NCBI RefSeq assembly: GCF_003268675.1
Contig: NZ_CP029378.1
Coordinates: 3,224,001 to 3,288,000 of the forward strand
Source: Streptomyces bacillaris
GTDB taxonomy: Bacteria > Actinomycetota > Actinomycetes > Streptomycetales > Streptomycetaceae
Direction: 5' to 3'
Length of the DNA stretch: 64,000 nucleotides
In this document: one piece after another, positions 31,976 to 39,879 of the stretch
Layout: each line of letters opens with the position of its first letter
Position numbering within the stretch: the stretch's first letter is position 1
Translations under genes and position numbers: made by a program
Notes under the pieces: model-generated
The model's input: the letters and a program-made list of their open reading frames with translations, nothing else
Databases searched by the model: none
What the model was told of the DNA's origin: nothing

Positions 31976-32839
31976 ATGCCGGACCGGGCAGTTGCACGTG
32001 ACAACACGGGCGCGCACGACGCGCCCACGGGCGCGACGGAAGCAGACGCGACGGCGGGCGGTGCGCGGACCGCGCCCCCCGCTGTCCGCGTACAGGGGCT
32101 GTGGAAGCGGTTCGGGGACCAGGTCGCCGTCTCGGGGATCGATCTGGAGCTGCCCGCAGGCAAGTTCATCGGTCTGGTGGGGCCCAACGGGGCGGGCAAG
32201 ACGACGACGCTCTCCATGGTCACCGGGCTCCTCCGGCCCGACATGGGGAAGATCGAGGTCGCGGGCCACGACGTGTGGACGGACCCGGTCGCGGTGAAGT
32301 CCCGGATCGGGGTGCTCCCCGAGGGGCTGCGGCTCTTCGAGCGGCTGTCGGGGCGCGAACTGCTCGCTTACAATGGCCGGTTGCGCGGGCTGCCGGGCGA
32401 CGAGACCGACAAGCGGGCCGCCCAGCTCCTGGACGTCCTCGACCTGGCGGGCTCGCAGAACAAGCTCGTCGTCGACTACTCGACCGGTATGCGGAAGAAG
32501 ATCGGTCTCGCCGCCGCCCTTCTCCACAACCCGGAAGTGCTCTTCCTGGACGAGCCGTTCGAGGGCGTCGACCCGGTCTCCGCCCAGACCATCCGGGGCG
32601 TGCTGGAGCGCTACACCCGCTCCGGGGCGACCGTGATCTTCTCCAGCCATGTGATGGAGCTGGTGGAGTCGCTCTGCGACTGGGTGGCCGTGATGGCGGC
32701 GGGCCGGATCAAGGCGCAGGGCACGCTGGAGCAGGTCCGCGGGGACGCGCCCTCGCTCCAGAACGCCTTCCTCGAACTGGTCGGCGCGGGCGGCCGGGAC
32801 GCCGGGGACGCGCTCGACTGGCTGGGCGGCGCCCGATGA
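31976..32839 (+). CDS. ABC transporter ATP-binding protein
   Basis: A 287-residue ATPase of the ABC-2 type exporter class. Walker A is GPNGAGKTTT, the signature motif is here YSTGMRKKIGLAAAL, Walker B is VLFLDEPFEGVDP, and the H loop is SSHV. The first 35 residues are Thr/Ala-rich. ATG 31976 has GAAAGG 7 nt upstream. The stop overlaps the permease start (ATGA), so the two form one transporter. Substrate unknown. Confidence 0.92.
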   Translation: MPDRAVARDNTGAHDAPTGATEADATAGGARTAPPAVRVQGLWKRFGDQVAVSGIDLELPAGKFIGLVGPNGAGKTTTLSMVTGLLRPDMGKIEVAGHDVWTDPVAVKSRIGVLPEGLRLFERLSGRELLAYNGRLRGLPGDETDKRAAQLLDVLDLAGSQNKLVVDYSTGMRKKIGLAAALLHNPEVLFLDEPFEGVDPVSAQTIRGVLERYTRSGATVIFSSHVMELVESLCDWVAVMAAGRIKAQGTLEQVRGDAPSLQNAFLELVGAGGRDAGDALDWLGGAR

Positions 32840-34476
32840 GCGTGCTCGACGCCCCCGTCACCACCGCCGCTCCGGCGCCCCCGGCGACGGGCCTGACCCC
32901 CACCTTCGTCCGGCTCAAGCTGACGCTCCTGCGGAACGGGCTGCGGCAGTCGTCCGGGCGGAAGGCGGCGTTCATCGCCTCGCTCGTCTTCGCCCTGCTG
33001 GTCGCGGCGGGCCAGGTCCTCGCCCTCGTCCTGCTGCGCGGCAACGCGAACGCGGGCACGGTCGTGGTGCTGCTGACAGCCGTCGTGGCGCTCGGCTGGG
33101 CGGTGCTGCCGCTCTTCTTCCCGAGCGGGGACGACACCCTCGACCCGACCCGGCTGGTGATGCTGCCGCTGCGGCCCGAGCCGCTGGTGCGGGCGCTGCT
33201 GGTCTCCTCGCTGATCGGGATCGGCCCGCTGTTCACCCTCTGCCTGGTGGTCGGCTCGGTGATCGCGCTGGCGCACGGGGCGGCGGGCACGGTGTTCGCG
33301 GTGCTCGCGGTCCCGCTGACGATGCTGCTCTGCGTGGCCCTGTCCCGGGCCGTCACCACCGCCAACGTACGGCTGCTCAACTCCCGCAAGGGCCGTGACC
33401 TGGCGGTGCTCAGCGGGCTGGTGATCGCGGTGGGCATCCAGTTCGTGAACTTCGGCGCGCAGCGGCTCGGCGAGGCCGGCGGGCTCTCCACGCTGGAGCC
33501 GGTCGCGGACGTGGCCCGCTGGCTGCCCGGCGCCTCCGCCATAGCGGCGGTGGAGGCGGCGTCGCGGGGGTCGTACGGGGTGGCGGCCGCGCAACTGCTG
33601 GTCACGGTGGCGGCCCTGGGGGCGCTGGTGTGGCTGTGGCAGCGGGGGCTGGTGAAGCTGATGACCGCCCCGGACGGCTCCACGGTGGCCGCCGCCGCGC
33701 CGACGACCCGCAAGGAATCGGGCCGCACCGGGCTGTCGGGGCTGCTGCCGGAGGGGCGTACGGCGACGGTCGTGCACCGCAGCCTGCTCTACATCGCCCG
33801 GGACCCGAAGACCAAGGCGGCCTGGGTCACGGCGCTGGCGATCGGCGCGATCGTGCCGCTGATCAACGCGCTCCAGGGCACCGGCTCGATCTACTTCGCC
33901 TGCTTCGCCGCCGGGATGCTCGGCATGCAGATGTACAACCAGTTCGGCCAGGACACCTCCGCCTTCTGGATGGTCGCCCTGACGATCTCCTCCACCCGGG
34001 ACGCGTACGTCGAACTGCGCGCCCGCGCCCTCGCCCTGCTGCTGATCACCCTCCCGTACACCGTGGTGGTCTGTGTGGCGACGGCGGCGCTGCTCGGCAG
34101 CTGGCAGGCGCTGCCGGGGGTGCTGGGCATCTCCTTCGCGCTGCTGGGCGCGATGCTGGGGATCGGGGCGGTGGCCTCGGCGCTGTTCCCGTACTCGATC
34201 CCGCAGGAGGGCGCGTTCAAGAACGTGGCCCCCGGGCAGGGCGGGCTGGCGTGGATCTCCATCCTCGGCGGCATGCTGGCCGCGCCGGTGCTGGCCGGTC
34301 CGGTGATCGCGCTGACGGTCTGGCTGCACCTGGCGGACCACCACTCCGCGCTCTGGCTGGTGATCCCGGCGGGTGCGGTGTACGGGGCGCTCCTCGGGTG
34401 GGCGGGCCTGCGCATCGCGGCCCCGCGCACGGCGAACCGACTGCCGGAGATCCTCTCGGCGGTCAGCAAGGGGTGA
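32836..34476 (+). CDS. ABC transporter permease
   Basis: A 546-residue integral membrane protein with about 12 hydrophobic segments and a cytoplasmic loop near 270-310 (KLMTAPDGSTVAAAAPTTRKESG read in parts). It is the permease of the ATPase encoded just upstream (4-nt overlap). The size suggests a permease with duplicated halves acting as a monomer or dimer with two ATPases. No substrate marks. No linked regulator other than the sigma factor gene 85 nt downstream. Confidence 0.87.
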   Translation: MSVLDAPVTTAAPAPPATGLTPTFVRLKLTLLRNGLRQSSGRKAAFIASLVFALLVAAGQVLALVLLRGNANAGTVVVLLTAVVALGWAVLPLFFPSGDDTLDPTRLVMLPLRPEPLVRALLVSSLIGIGPLFTLCLVVGSVIALAHGAAGTVFAVLAVPLTMLLCVALSRAVTTANVRLLNSRKGRDLAVLSGLVIAVGIQFVNFGAQRLGEAGGLSTLEPVADVARWLPGASAIAAVEAASRGSYGVAAAQLLVTVAALGALVWLWQRGLVKLMTAPDGSTVAAAAPTTRKESGRTGLSGLLPEGRTATVVHRSLLYIARDPKTKAAWVTALAIGAIVPLINALQGTGSIYFACFAAGMLGMQMYNQFGQDTSAFWMVALTISSTRDAYVELRARALALLLITLPYTVVVCVATAALLGSWQALPGVLGISFALLGAMLGIGAVASALFPYSIPQEGAFKNVAPGQGGLAWISILGGMLAAPVLAGPVIALTVWLHLADHHSALWLVIPAGAVYGALLGWAGLRIAAPRTANRLPEILSAVSKG

Positions 34477-34563
34477 GGACCCGGGGGGGCCGCACGGCGT
34501 CCGGGCGGGCGCTGTGCGGGTCCGCGTGCAACCGCCGGGCGCGGCGTGGTGTTGTGATGGGTG

Positions 34564-35142
34564 ATGGATGAGATGCCTCTTCAGGTGCCCGAGCTGCTCG
34601 CGGTGGATCTCGACCGCGGCTTCGCCGAGCTGGTGCGCTCCCACGGCGGGGTCGTGTACTCGGTGCTGCTGCGCCTGTCCGGCAGCTCGCGCGATGTGGA
34701 AGATCTCGTACAGGACACGTTCCTGCGGGCGTACACCGCGCTGTCCGGGTATTCGCCCGAGCGGCGCGGAGCCCTGCAGCCGCGGGCCTGGCTGCTGGCG
34801 ATCGGTACGAATGTATGGCGCAACCATGTACGGACGCTGACGCGGCGGCCGGTCGCGGAGTCGGGCGTGGACGTCGGGGAGCTGCCGCTCACCGACGGAC
34901 TGCCGGGCCCCGAGCAGCGGGCGGAGCACGTGGCGGAGCGGGAGAGGCTGGTGGCGGCGCTCGCCGAGCTGCCCGAGCGCTACCGGGTTCCGGTGGTGCT
35001 CCGGCACATCGCCGAGCTGGGGTACGCGGAGATCGCGGACCTGCTGGGGTGTCCGGTCGGCACGGTCAAGGCCCAGGTGTCACGAGGACTGGCGGCGTTG
35101 CGCGAGATGCCCCGGCTGACGCAGGAGGAGGTGATCCGATGA
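34564..35142 (+). CDS. ECF-family RNA polymerase sigma factor
   Basis: A 192-residue ECF sigma factor. Region 2 spans about 14-90 (FAELVRSHGGVVYSVLLRLSG, RDVEDLVQDTFLRAYTAL, RAWLLAIGTNVWRNHVR), region 4 about 130-180 (LAELPERYRVPVVLRHIAELGYAEIADLLGCPVGTVKAQVSRGL). The start is ATG 34564 or GTG 34561. Its stop overlaps the ATG of the alkyltransferase-like/Ada-zinc gene, so the partner is stoichiometrically coupled in the way anti-sigma factors usually are. It therefore probably directs transcription in response to DNA or thiol alkylation (inference). It lies next to the N-nitroso cluster. Confidence 0.9.
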   Translation: MDEMPLQVPELLAVDLDRGFAELVRSHGGVVYSVLLRLSGSSRDVEDLVQDTFLRAYTALSGYSPERRGALQPRAWLLAIGTNVWRNHVRTLTRRPVAESGVDVGELPLTDGLPGPEQRAEHVAERERLVAALAELPERYRVPVVLRHIAELGYAEIADLLGCPVGTVKAQVSRGLAALREMPRLTQEEVIR

Positions 35143-35993
35143 GTGGTCGGTACGAGGGACCCGGTGGACCGGCCGGTGCGGCGCGGGCCGGGCTGAACGG
35201 TACGGCGAGCGCCGAGGGCGCACCGTTCGGGTTCGACAGCCTGCGGGGGCCCATGCCGGTGGATCTGGGGATCCGGATCCTGCGCCGGGCGGGCGTCCCC
35301 GAGCGCGCGTACGACCGGTACTCCCTGGTCGAGGGCCCGGTGGTGGCGCTGTTCGTCGCGCACGGCCGGGGGGCGGTGACCGGGGCCGGTCCGGTGGACC
35401 GGTATGCGGGGCCGGAGGACTTCGAGGAGCAGCATCTGCTGCGGACCGGCCGGGCGGCGCTTCCGGCGGGCAGGCCGCTGCCGGGGGTCGTCGGGGCGCT
35501 GCGGACCGGCCGGGACCGGAACCTGCGCTATGACTACGGGACGCTGCCGGAGTCCCGGTCCCGGGTCCTGGAGGCGGTGCGGGGTATTCCGCGCGGCCAG
35601 TTGCGGCCCGTGGGGTGGCTGGGGGCCGAGGCGGGGGTGCCGGAGGCCACGGCGGCGGAGCTGCTGGAGGCGGTGCGGTCCGGTCCGGCCCCGGTGCTGA
35701 TCCCCGTCCACCGGCTCGGTGACGAGGACGGCCGACCGGTGGACTGCGGGCTTCCGGCGGTGCTGGTCGAGCGGCTGCGGGCGTACGAGGGGATCGACGA
35801 GGAGCGGCTGGGGCGGTTCGCCGCGGCCGGTACCCACTATCTGGGCAGCGGCACCACCAGGATCTTCTGCTACCCGACCTGTGCGCACGCCCGCCGGATC
35901 ACCGACCGGCACCGGGTGCCGTTCGGGTCGGTGGCCGCGGCCCGGCGGGCCGGGTACCGGCCGTGTCTGAGCTGCCGTCCGGTGGCGGCCTGA
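35139..35993 (+). CDS. alkyltransferase-like domain fused to C-terminal Ada zinc domain
   Basis: A 284-residue fusion. Residues 139-217 match the DNA-binding domain of O6-alkylguanine transferases (SRVLEAVRGIPRGQLRPVGWL ... LIPVHRL ... GLPAVLVERLRAYEG read in parts), but the reactive Cys of PCHRV is Val190 (PVHRL), as in catalytically dead alkyltransferase-like proteins, which have Trp or Ala there. Residues 232-282 are an Ada zinc domain: FCYPTC (C244, C248), PFGSVAAARRAGYRPCLSC (C276, C279). In Ada the zinc Cys accepts methyl groups and switches the protein on. Order is reversed relative to Ada and the AraC helix-turn-helix is missing; the coupled sigma factor may replace it. N-terminal 40-130 unassigned. 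Confidence 0.85.
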   Translation: MSGRYEGPGGPAGAARAGLNGTASAEGAPFGFDSLRGPMPVDLGIRILRRAGVPERAYDRYSLVEGPVVALFVAHGRGAVTGAGPVDRYAGPEDFEEQHLLRTGRAALPAGRPLPGVVGALRTGRDRNLRYDYGTLPESRSRVLEAVRGIPRGQLRPVGWLGAEAGVPEATAAELLEAVRSGPAPVLIPVHRLGDEDGRPVDCGLPAVLVERLRAYEGIDEERLGRFAAAGTHYLGSGTTRIFCYPTCAHARRITDRHRVPFGSVAAARRAGYRPCLSCRPVAA

Positions 35994-36034
35994 CCGGCGG
36001 CCGTACCCCCGGCCGCCGGTCGCCGTGCGGCCGG

Positions 36035-36703
36035 TCAGCGGATGAACAGGGTGAGGGCGAGGCCCAGGAGGACGAGCCCCGCGACGGCGTTGCCGATCCG
36101 GGCGGCGAGCGGGGGGAACGCGGCCTCGCCCGCCGTCCGCCGCGCCACCACCCGTACGCCCACTTCGGTGAGGACCAGCAGCCAGAGCGCGCCGATGGCC
36201 AGATACACCAGGGCCAGCAGGGAGAGCGCGGCGGCCGACGGGGCCTCGACGGGCAGGAACTGCGGGAGGAAGACGGTCAGGAAGAGGCCGACCTTCGGAT
36301 TTCCGGCGGTGCAGAGGAAGCCGAGCAGCAGGTGTCTCGGCAGCCGGTCAGCGGGCGGTTCTCCAGCCGCGGGGGGCTGCGGGGCGGCCTGTTCGGGCCG
36401 CAGGGCCTCCCACAGGGCCCGGGCGCCGGTCACGGCGAGCACCAGCGCCCCGGCGATCTGCCAGACCAGGAACAGTTCGGGCCGGAGCAGCACCACGGCC
36501 ATGCTGCCGGTGACCGCCGCGACGGCGTATCCGGCACCGGCGATCAGCATGCCCGCCGCCGCGGCCAGCACCGGAGGGCGGCGGCGGGCACGGCTGACCA
36601 GGCGCAGGACCAGCATGCTGTCCGGGCCGGGGCTGCAGATCACGGCCGTGCAGCTGGCGAGGAAGGCCGGGCTGGCCGCCACGGCGAGGGCCGTGGAGGT
36701 CAC
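36035..36703 (-). CDS. LysE/RhtB-type exporter
   Basis: A 222-residue membrane protein with five to six hydrophobic segments and the LysE-family start FLASCTAVICSPGPDSMLVL, then GFLCTAGNPKVGLFLTVFLPQFL. This family exports basic or neutral amino acids and small metabolites. The GTG start at 36703 overlaps the stop of the ATP-grasp gene (GTGA), so it belongs to the cluster operon and may export the product or an amino-acid-derived intermediate. It is the last gene of the minus-strand half of the cluster. Confidence 0.85.
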   Translation of the reverse strand: MTSTALAVAASPAFLASCTAVICSPGPDSMLVLRLVSRARRRPPVLAAAAGMLIAGAGYAVAAVTGSMAVVLLRPELFLVWQIAGALVLAVTGARALWEALRPEQAAPQPPAAGEPPADRLPRHLLLGFLCTAGNPKVGLFLTVFLPQFLPVEAPSAAALSLLALVYLAIGALWLLVLTEVGVRVVARRTAGEAAFPPLAARIGNAVAGLVLLGLALTLFIR

Positions 36704-37986
36704 CGGGGGCCGCCCGGCCCGTTGGGTACGGGGGTGACGATCAGGGCGTCCTCCATGGCGCGGACCGCCGCCGTGTCCTTGGCGACCTGCTCGGCGTCGG
36801 GGTGGGCGAGGACGACGAAGCCGAGGGTGAGGGTGGCCAGCAGGTCGCGGGTGACCTCGATCAGATCGCCGTCGCGGAGCCTGACCGCCGAGTGGTGGTA
36901 GGAGGGCAGCTCCCGGATCCCGTGCAGGGCGGCGGTGTTGGAGACGGTGCCGGGCCGGCGGGCCATCAGGAACAGCACGGTCATGTGCTGCAGCAGGCGG
37001 TACGTCTTCGGGGCGGCCTCCTCCCCGGCGTACCAGCGGACCGCGCGGTGCACCTGGCTGTCCCCGGTCGCCGCGAGGTTGAAGGCGGGGTGGCCGCCCC
37101 CGTGCGGGCGGGAGTTGATCTCGATCAGCCGGGGGCCGTCGGCGGTCAGCATGATCTCGATGTGCGCGGTGCCGTGCCGCAGGCCCACCGCGTCGAGGAC
37201 GGCCTCCGCGTAGTGGGTGAGCACCGGCGCCTCCGGGGTGTCCGGCGCGACCCAGGTGAGGCTCTCGTAGACGGCCATCTGCCCGTCGTTGTCCGTCTTC
37301 CCGTAGCGGCAGATGTCGGCGACGGTGTGCCGGCCCCCGTGGCTGAAGGTGTCGACGACGAACTCGGTGCCGTGGGCGTACTCCTGGACCAGCATCCGGT
37401 CGTTGAGGTTGTGCCACTGGTTGATCCGGCCGAGCTGGGCGTCGAACGGGATCCGCCAGTCCGTCCCGGCCGGTACGCGGGTGACCCCGTCGGTGCTGCC
37501 GCTCTTGGGCGGCTTGACCACCAGGTCCTTGCCGCGCAGGCCCTCCCGGTCGATCCAGGCCCGTACCGCCTCCGGGTCGTCCGTGCAGATCTGGGCGATG
37601 GTGGGGACGCCCGCGGCGCGCAGGGCCCGGTCCATGGCGCCCTTGTCCCGGCGCGCGGCGGCGAGCGCCGGGACGTTGGCCTGGTCCGGGAGCAGCCGTT
37701 CGGTGAGCTGGTCGGCGAGTTCGACGCCGCTCTCGGCGCCCGCGAGCACACAGCGCGGCGACAATGGCCGCAGCGCCGCCACCAGTTGGTCCAGGTCGCC
37801 GTCGAAGTGGAGGACCCGGTGGTGGAGTGCGGGGTCCCAGGAGTCGGCGTAGGCCGCAGGCACGGCCGGCAGCGAGCTGACCGCGACCGTGGCGATGCCC
37901 CGGGAGGCGAACTCCGGTGCGTACTGCGCCCCGGAGGAGAACGGATCGACGATGACGGCCGCCTGGGAGACGGGCAAGGGGTTCAA
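36700..37986 (-). CDS. ATP-grasp ligase
   Basis: A 428-residue ATP-grasp enzyme of the carboxylate-amine (L-amino acid) ligase type. It has an N-terminal Rossmann-like segment (VIVDPFSSGAQYAPEF), the ATP-binding LVVKPPKSGSTDGVTRV, and the metal and ATP site LIEINSRPHGGGHP. It would form an amide bond via acyl phosphate. Start TTG 37986: no ATG or GTG fits, and AGGA sits 7 nt upstream. It follows the Rieske gene by 49 nt and overlaps the exporter. By context it joins the N-nitroso part to another acid or amine; substrate not readable. From memory, ATP-grasp genes also occur in the streptozotocin cluster. Confidence 0.88.
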   Translation of the reverse strand: MNPLPVSQAAVIVDPFSSGAQYAPEFASRGIATVAVSSLPAVPAAYADSWDPALHHRVLHFDGDLDQLVAALRPLSPRCVLAGAESGVELADQLTERLLPDQANVPALAAARRDKGAMDRALRAAGVPTIAQICTDDPEAVRAWIDREGLRGKDLVVKPPKSGSTDGVTRVPAGTDWRIPFDAQLGRINQWHNLNDRMLVQEYAHGTEFVVDTFSHGGRHTVADICRYGKTDNDGQMAVYESLTWVAPDTPEAPVLTHYAEAVLDAVGLRHGTAHIEIMLTADGPRLIEINSRPHGGGHPAFNLAATGDSQVHRAVRWYAGEEAAPKTYRLLQHMTVLFLMARRPGTVSNTAALHGIRELPSYHHSAVRLRDGDLIEVTRDLLATLTLGFVVLAHPDAEQVAKDTAAVRAMEDALIVTPVPNGPGGPR

Positions 37987-38035
37987 CGGGGGATCCTGTT
38001 CTGCCGGGGCGGTCGCACGCCGCTCCCGCGGCGGT

Positions 38036-38371
38036 TCAGACCCCGGCGGTGAGCGCCGGGGACAGTGGTAGATGGCAGAGTTCCACGGCGGTGCCCGCCG
38101 GGCCCGGCAGCACCGCGGTGACGGTGTCGCCGGACCGGACGGCGGGCACCTGGCGGCGCAGCCGGGTGAGCGAGGTACCCCGCTCGTGCCAGGGGCAGAC
38201 CAGCCGTCTGCCGTCCGGGTCCGGCACGCCCAGGTTGAGCGGGCCGCCCCGGTGCGGGCAGGAGGCGGGGAGCACCGCGCCGCCGGTCTCGGTGCGGATG
38301 TACACGTACGGGAGGTCCGCGACCCGGACGCAGTTGTCCGCGCCGCTGGTCCGGAAGGTCACGAGAGGCAT
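38036..38371 (-). CDS. Rieske [2Fe-2S] ferredoxin
   Basis: A 111-residue Rieske protein: CPHRGGPL (C38, H40) and CPWHERG (C59, H62), the two Cys and two His ligands of the cluster. No membrane anchor, so it is a soluble electron carrier. Its ATG overlaps the stop of the SznF-like gene by 13 nt, so the two are expressed together; it probably supplies electrons to the diiron or cupin iron centre of that enzyme (inference). The N-terminal MPLVTFRTSG and the tail are unremarkable. Confidence 0.9.
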   Translation of the reverse strand: MPLVTFRTSGADNCVRVADLPYVYIRTETGGAVLPASCPHRGGPLNLGVPDPDGRRLVCPWHERGTSLTRLRRQVPAVRSGDTVTAVLPGPAGTAVELCHLPLSPALTAGV

Positions 38372-39780
38372 GTGCGGTGGTCTCCGACCGAGTAGATCTG
38401 GTAGACGCACTCCTCGGACTCGATGATCGCGCCGTGCAGGCGGTTGCGCTGGATCACCGTGCCCTCCCCGGCCTCCAGGATGCGGTAGGAGTTGAAGCCG
38501 CTGACGAAGCGCATGGTGCCGCTGACGATGTGGCAGAGTTCGTCGCCCTCGTGGCTGTGGGTGTTCGACAGTTCGCCGTGGGGTTCCACGATGTCGGCCA
38601 CGGGGACGGTGACCCGGCCCTCCTGGATCGCCGCGTAGACGGGGGCGTGCAGCTCCTTGTAGCGGTCGGCGTCGTCCATCCAGGCGATCTGGGTGGCGAA
38701 GTCGTCGTCCGCGATGGTGTTCAGCAGCCGGAACTCCTCGATGCCGCGCACGATCTCCGGGATGATCTGCTCGCCGTGCCGCTCGATCAGCGGCTTCACC
38801 AGCTTGTCCAGCGCCATCCGCCCGTGGTGCTGGTCGATGTGGACGTGCTCGGAGAAGTACCGGGCGTCCGCGGCGCCGTCGAAGACGTCCGCGAGAAGAC
38901 TCTCCGCGCGACGGCAGAAATCGACCAGCGTGCTTTCCGTGTAGTACAGCGCGCCGACATAGCGGAAGAAGTTCTCGTGGTTCTTCCCCAGGTAATGGAA
39001 GTAGTTGTTCAGCGCCAGGCTGGAGACCAGGTAGTACTGCCAGTACCGGTGGACGTCGGAGCCCAGTCCGACGGATTCCAGGGTGGCCTCGAAAAGCGTG
39101 CTGTGCTTGGTGTCGTGGACGCCGTAGCCGTACTCGTCGATCAGGATCTTGAACCATTCGGACTGCTCGGGCCCGTAATAGCCGAGGACGTTCCGGGCCA
39201 TCGGCGAGGCCTCGGAGAGGAAATCGGGGGCGAACTGGATCAGCCACATCCGGGCCGCGCGCTGCGGGTCGGCGGAGTCGCGGATCGCCTTCTCCGCGGG
39301 GGACGCCTCGCCCTGGGCGTAGACGTCCAGGCCCTCCAGATAGGTGAGCAGGCTCTCGGTGGTCCAGTCGCCGCTGACCTCGACCTCCTGGTCGAGGAAG
39401 CCGAAGGCGAAACGTTCCAGCGCGGGCCTGATCATCTCGCCGCGGGCCCGGTTGTCCGGGCTGTAGTAGCGGCGGAAGTCCTCCGTCAGCTTGCCGAGAC
39501 CGGCCTTCGGGAAGAACACGAGGTCGGCCTCGTAGATGCTGGTGAGCAGGCGCTGGGCGGCCAGGCTGCTGTACTCCAGGACCTGTGCGCGCCCCGGCAC
39601 CCGGTCGAAGTCCAGGTACGGCAGCACCTGCGGGCGCAGTTGCCGGCGGTAGGGGTTGTCGGAGTTCTCCCACTCCTCGTTGTCCGTGTAGACCGGGTTG
39701 GCCGCGTAGGCGATGACGGCCTCGCGGAGCGCGTCACCGCGCAGTTCGAACGGCTGGTAGGGAACAGGTGCGTGCGACAT
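38359..39780 (-). CDS. sznF: SznF-like N-nitrosourea-forming diiron/cupin oxygenase
   Basis: A 473-residue homologue of SznF (about 471 residues), which in streptozotocin biosynthesis hydroxylates N-methyl-arginine twice at a heme-oxygenase-like diiron centre and then rearranges it to an N-nitrosourea at a cupin iron. Residues 1-130 match the dimerisation domain, 140-350 the diiron domain, 390-473 the cupin. Ligands here: E190, E216, H226, E282, H312, D316, H319; cupin H408, H410, H449. Each is one higher than the SznF numbers I recall. ATG 39780 follows GGAAGG; an upstream ATG at 39834 is less likely. Overlaps the Rieske gene. Whether it makes the streptozotocin warhead or a variant is open. 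Confidence 0.93.
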   Translation of the reverse strand: MSHAPVPYQPFELRGDALREAVIAYAANPVYTDNEEWENSDNPYRRQLRPQVLPYLDFDRVPGRAQVLEYSSLAAQRLLTSIYEADLVFFPKAGLGKLTEDFRRYYSPDNRARGEMIRPALERFAFGFLDQEVEVSGDWTTESLLTYLEGLDVYAQGEASPAEKAIRDSADPQRAARMWLIQFAPDFLSEASPMARNVLGYYGPEQSEWFKILIDEYGYGVHDTKHSTLFEATLESVGLGSDVHRYWQYYLVSSLALNNYFHYLGKNHENFFRYVGALYYTESTLVDFCRRAESLLADVFDGAADARYFSEHVHIDQHHGRMALDKLVKPLIERHGEQIIPEIVRGIEEFRLLNTIADDDFATQIAWMDDADRYKELHAPVYAAIQEGRVTVPVADIVEPHGELSNTHSHEGDELCHIVSGTMRFVSGFNSYRILEAGEGTVIQRNRLHGAIIESEECVYQIYSVGDHRTCLS

Positions 39781-39879
39781 GTTCGGGTCTGCCTTCCGCT
39801 GATGAAGGGGTGGGGCCGGGGTCCGGGAGGTCACGCGAGGGGCGGCCGGACGGGGGCCGGTCCCGCGAGGGGGCGGTCG

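Noticed and set aside
35139..35993. A functional O6-alkylguanine transferase
   Set aside because: The acceptor cysteine is Val190 (PVHRL), so it cannot accept alkyl groups there; only the Ada zinc cysteines could.
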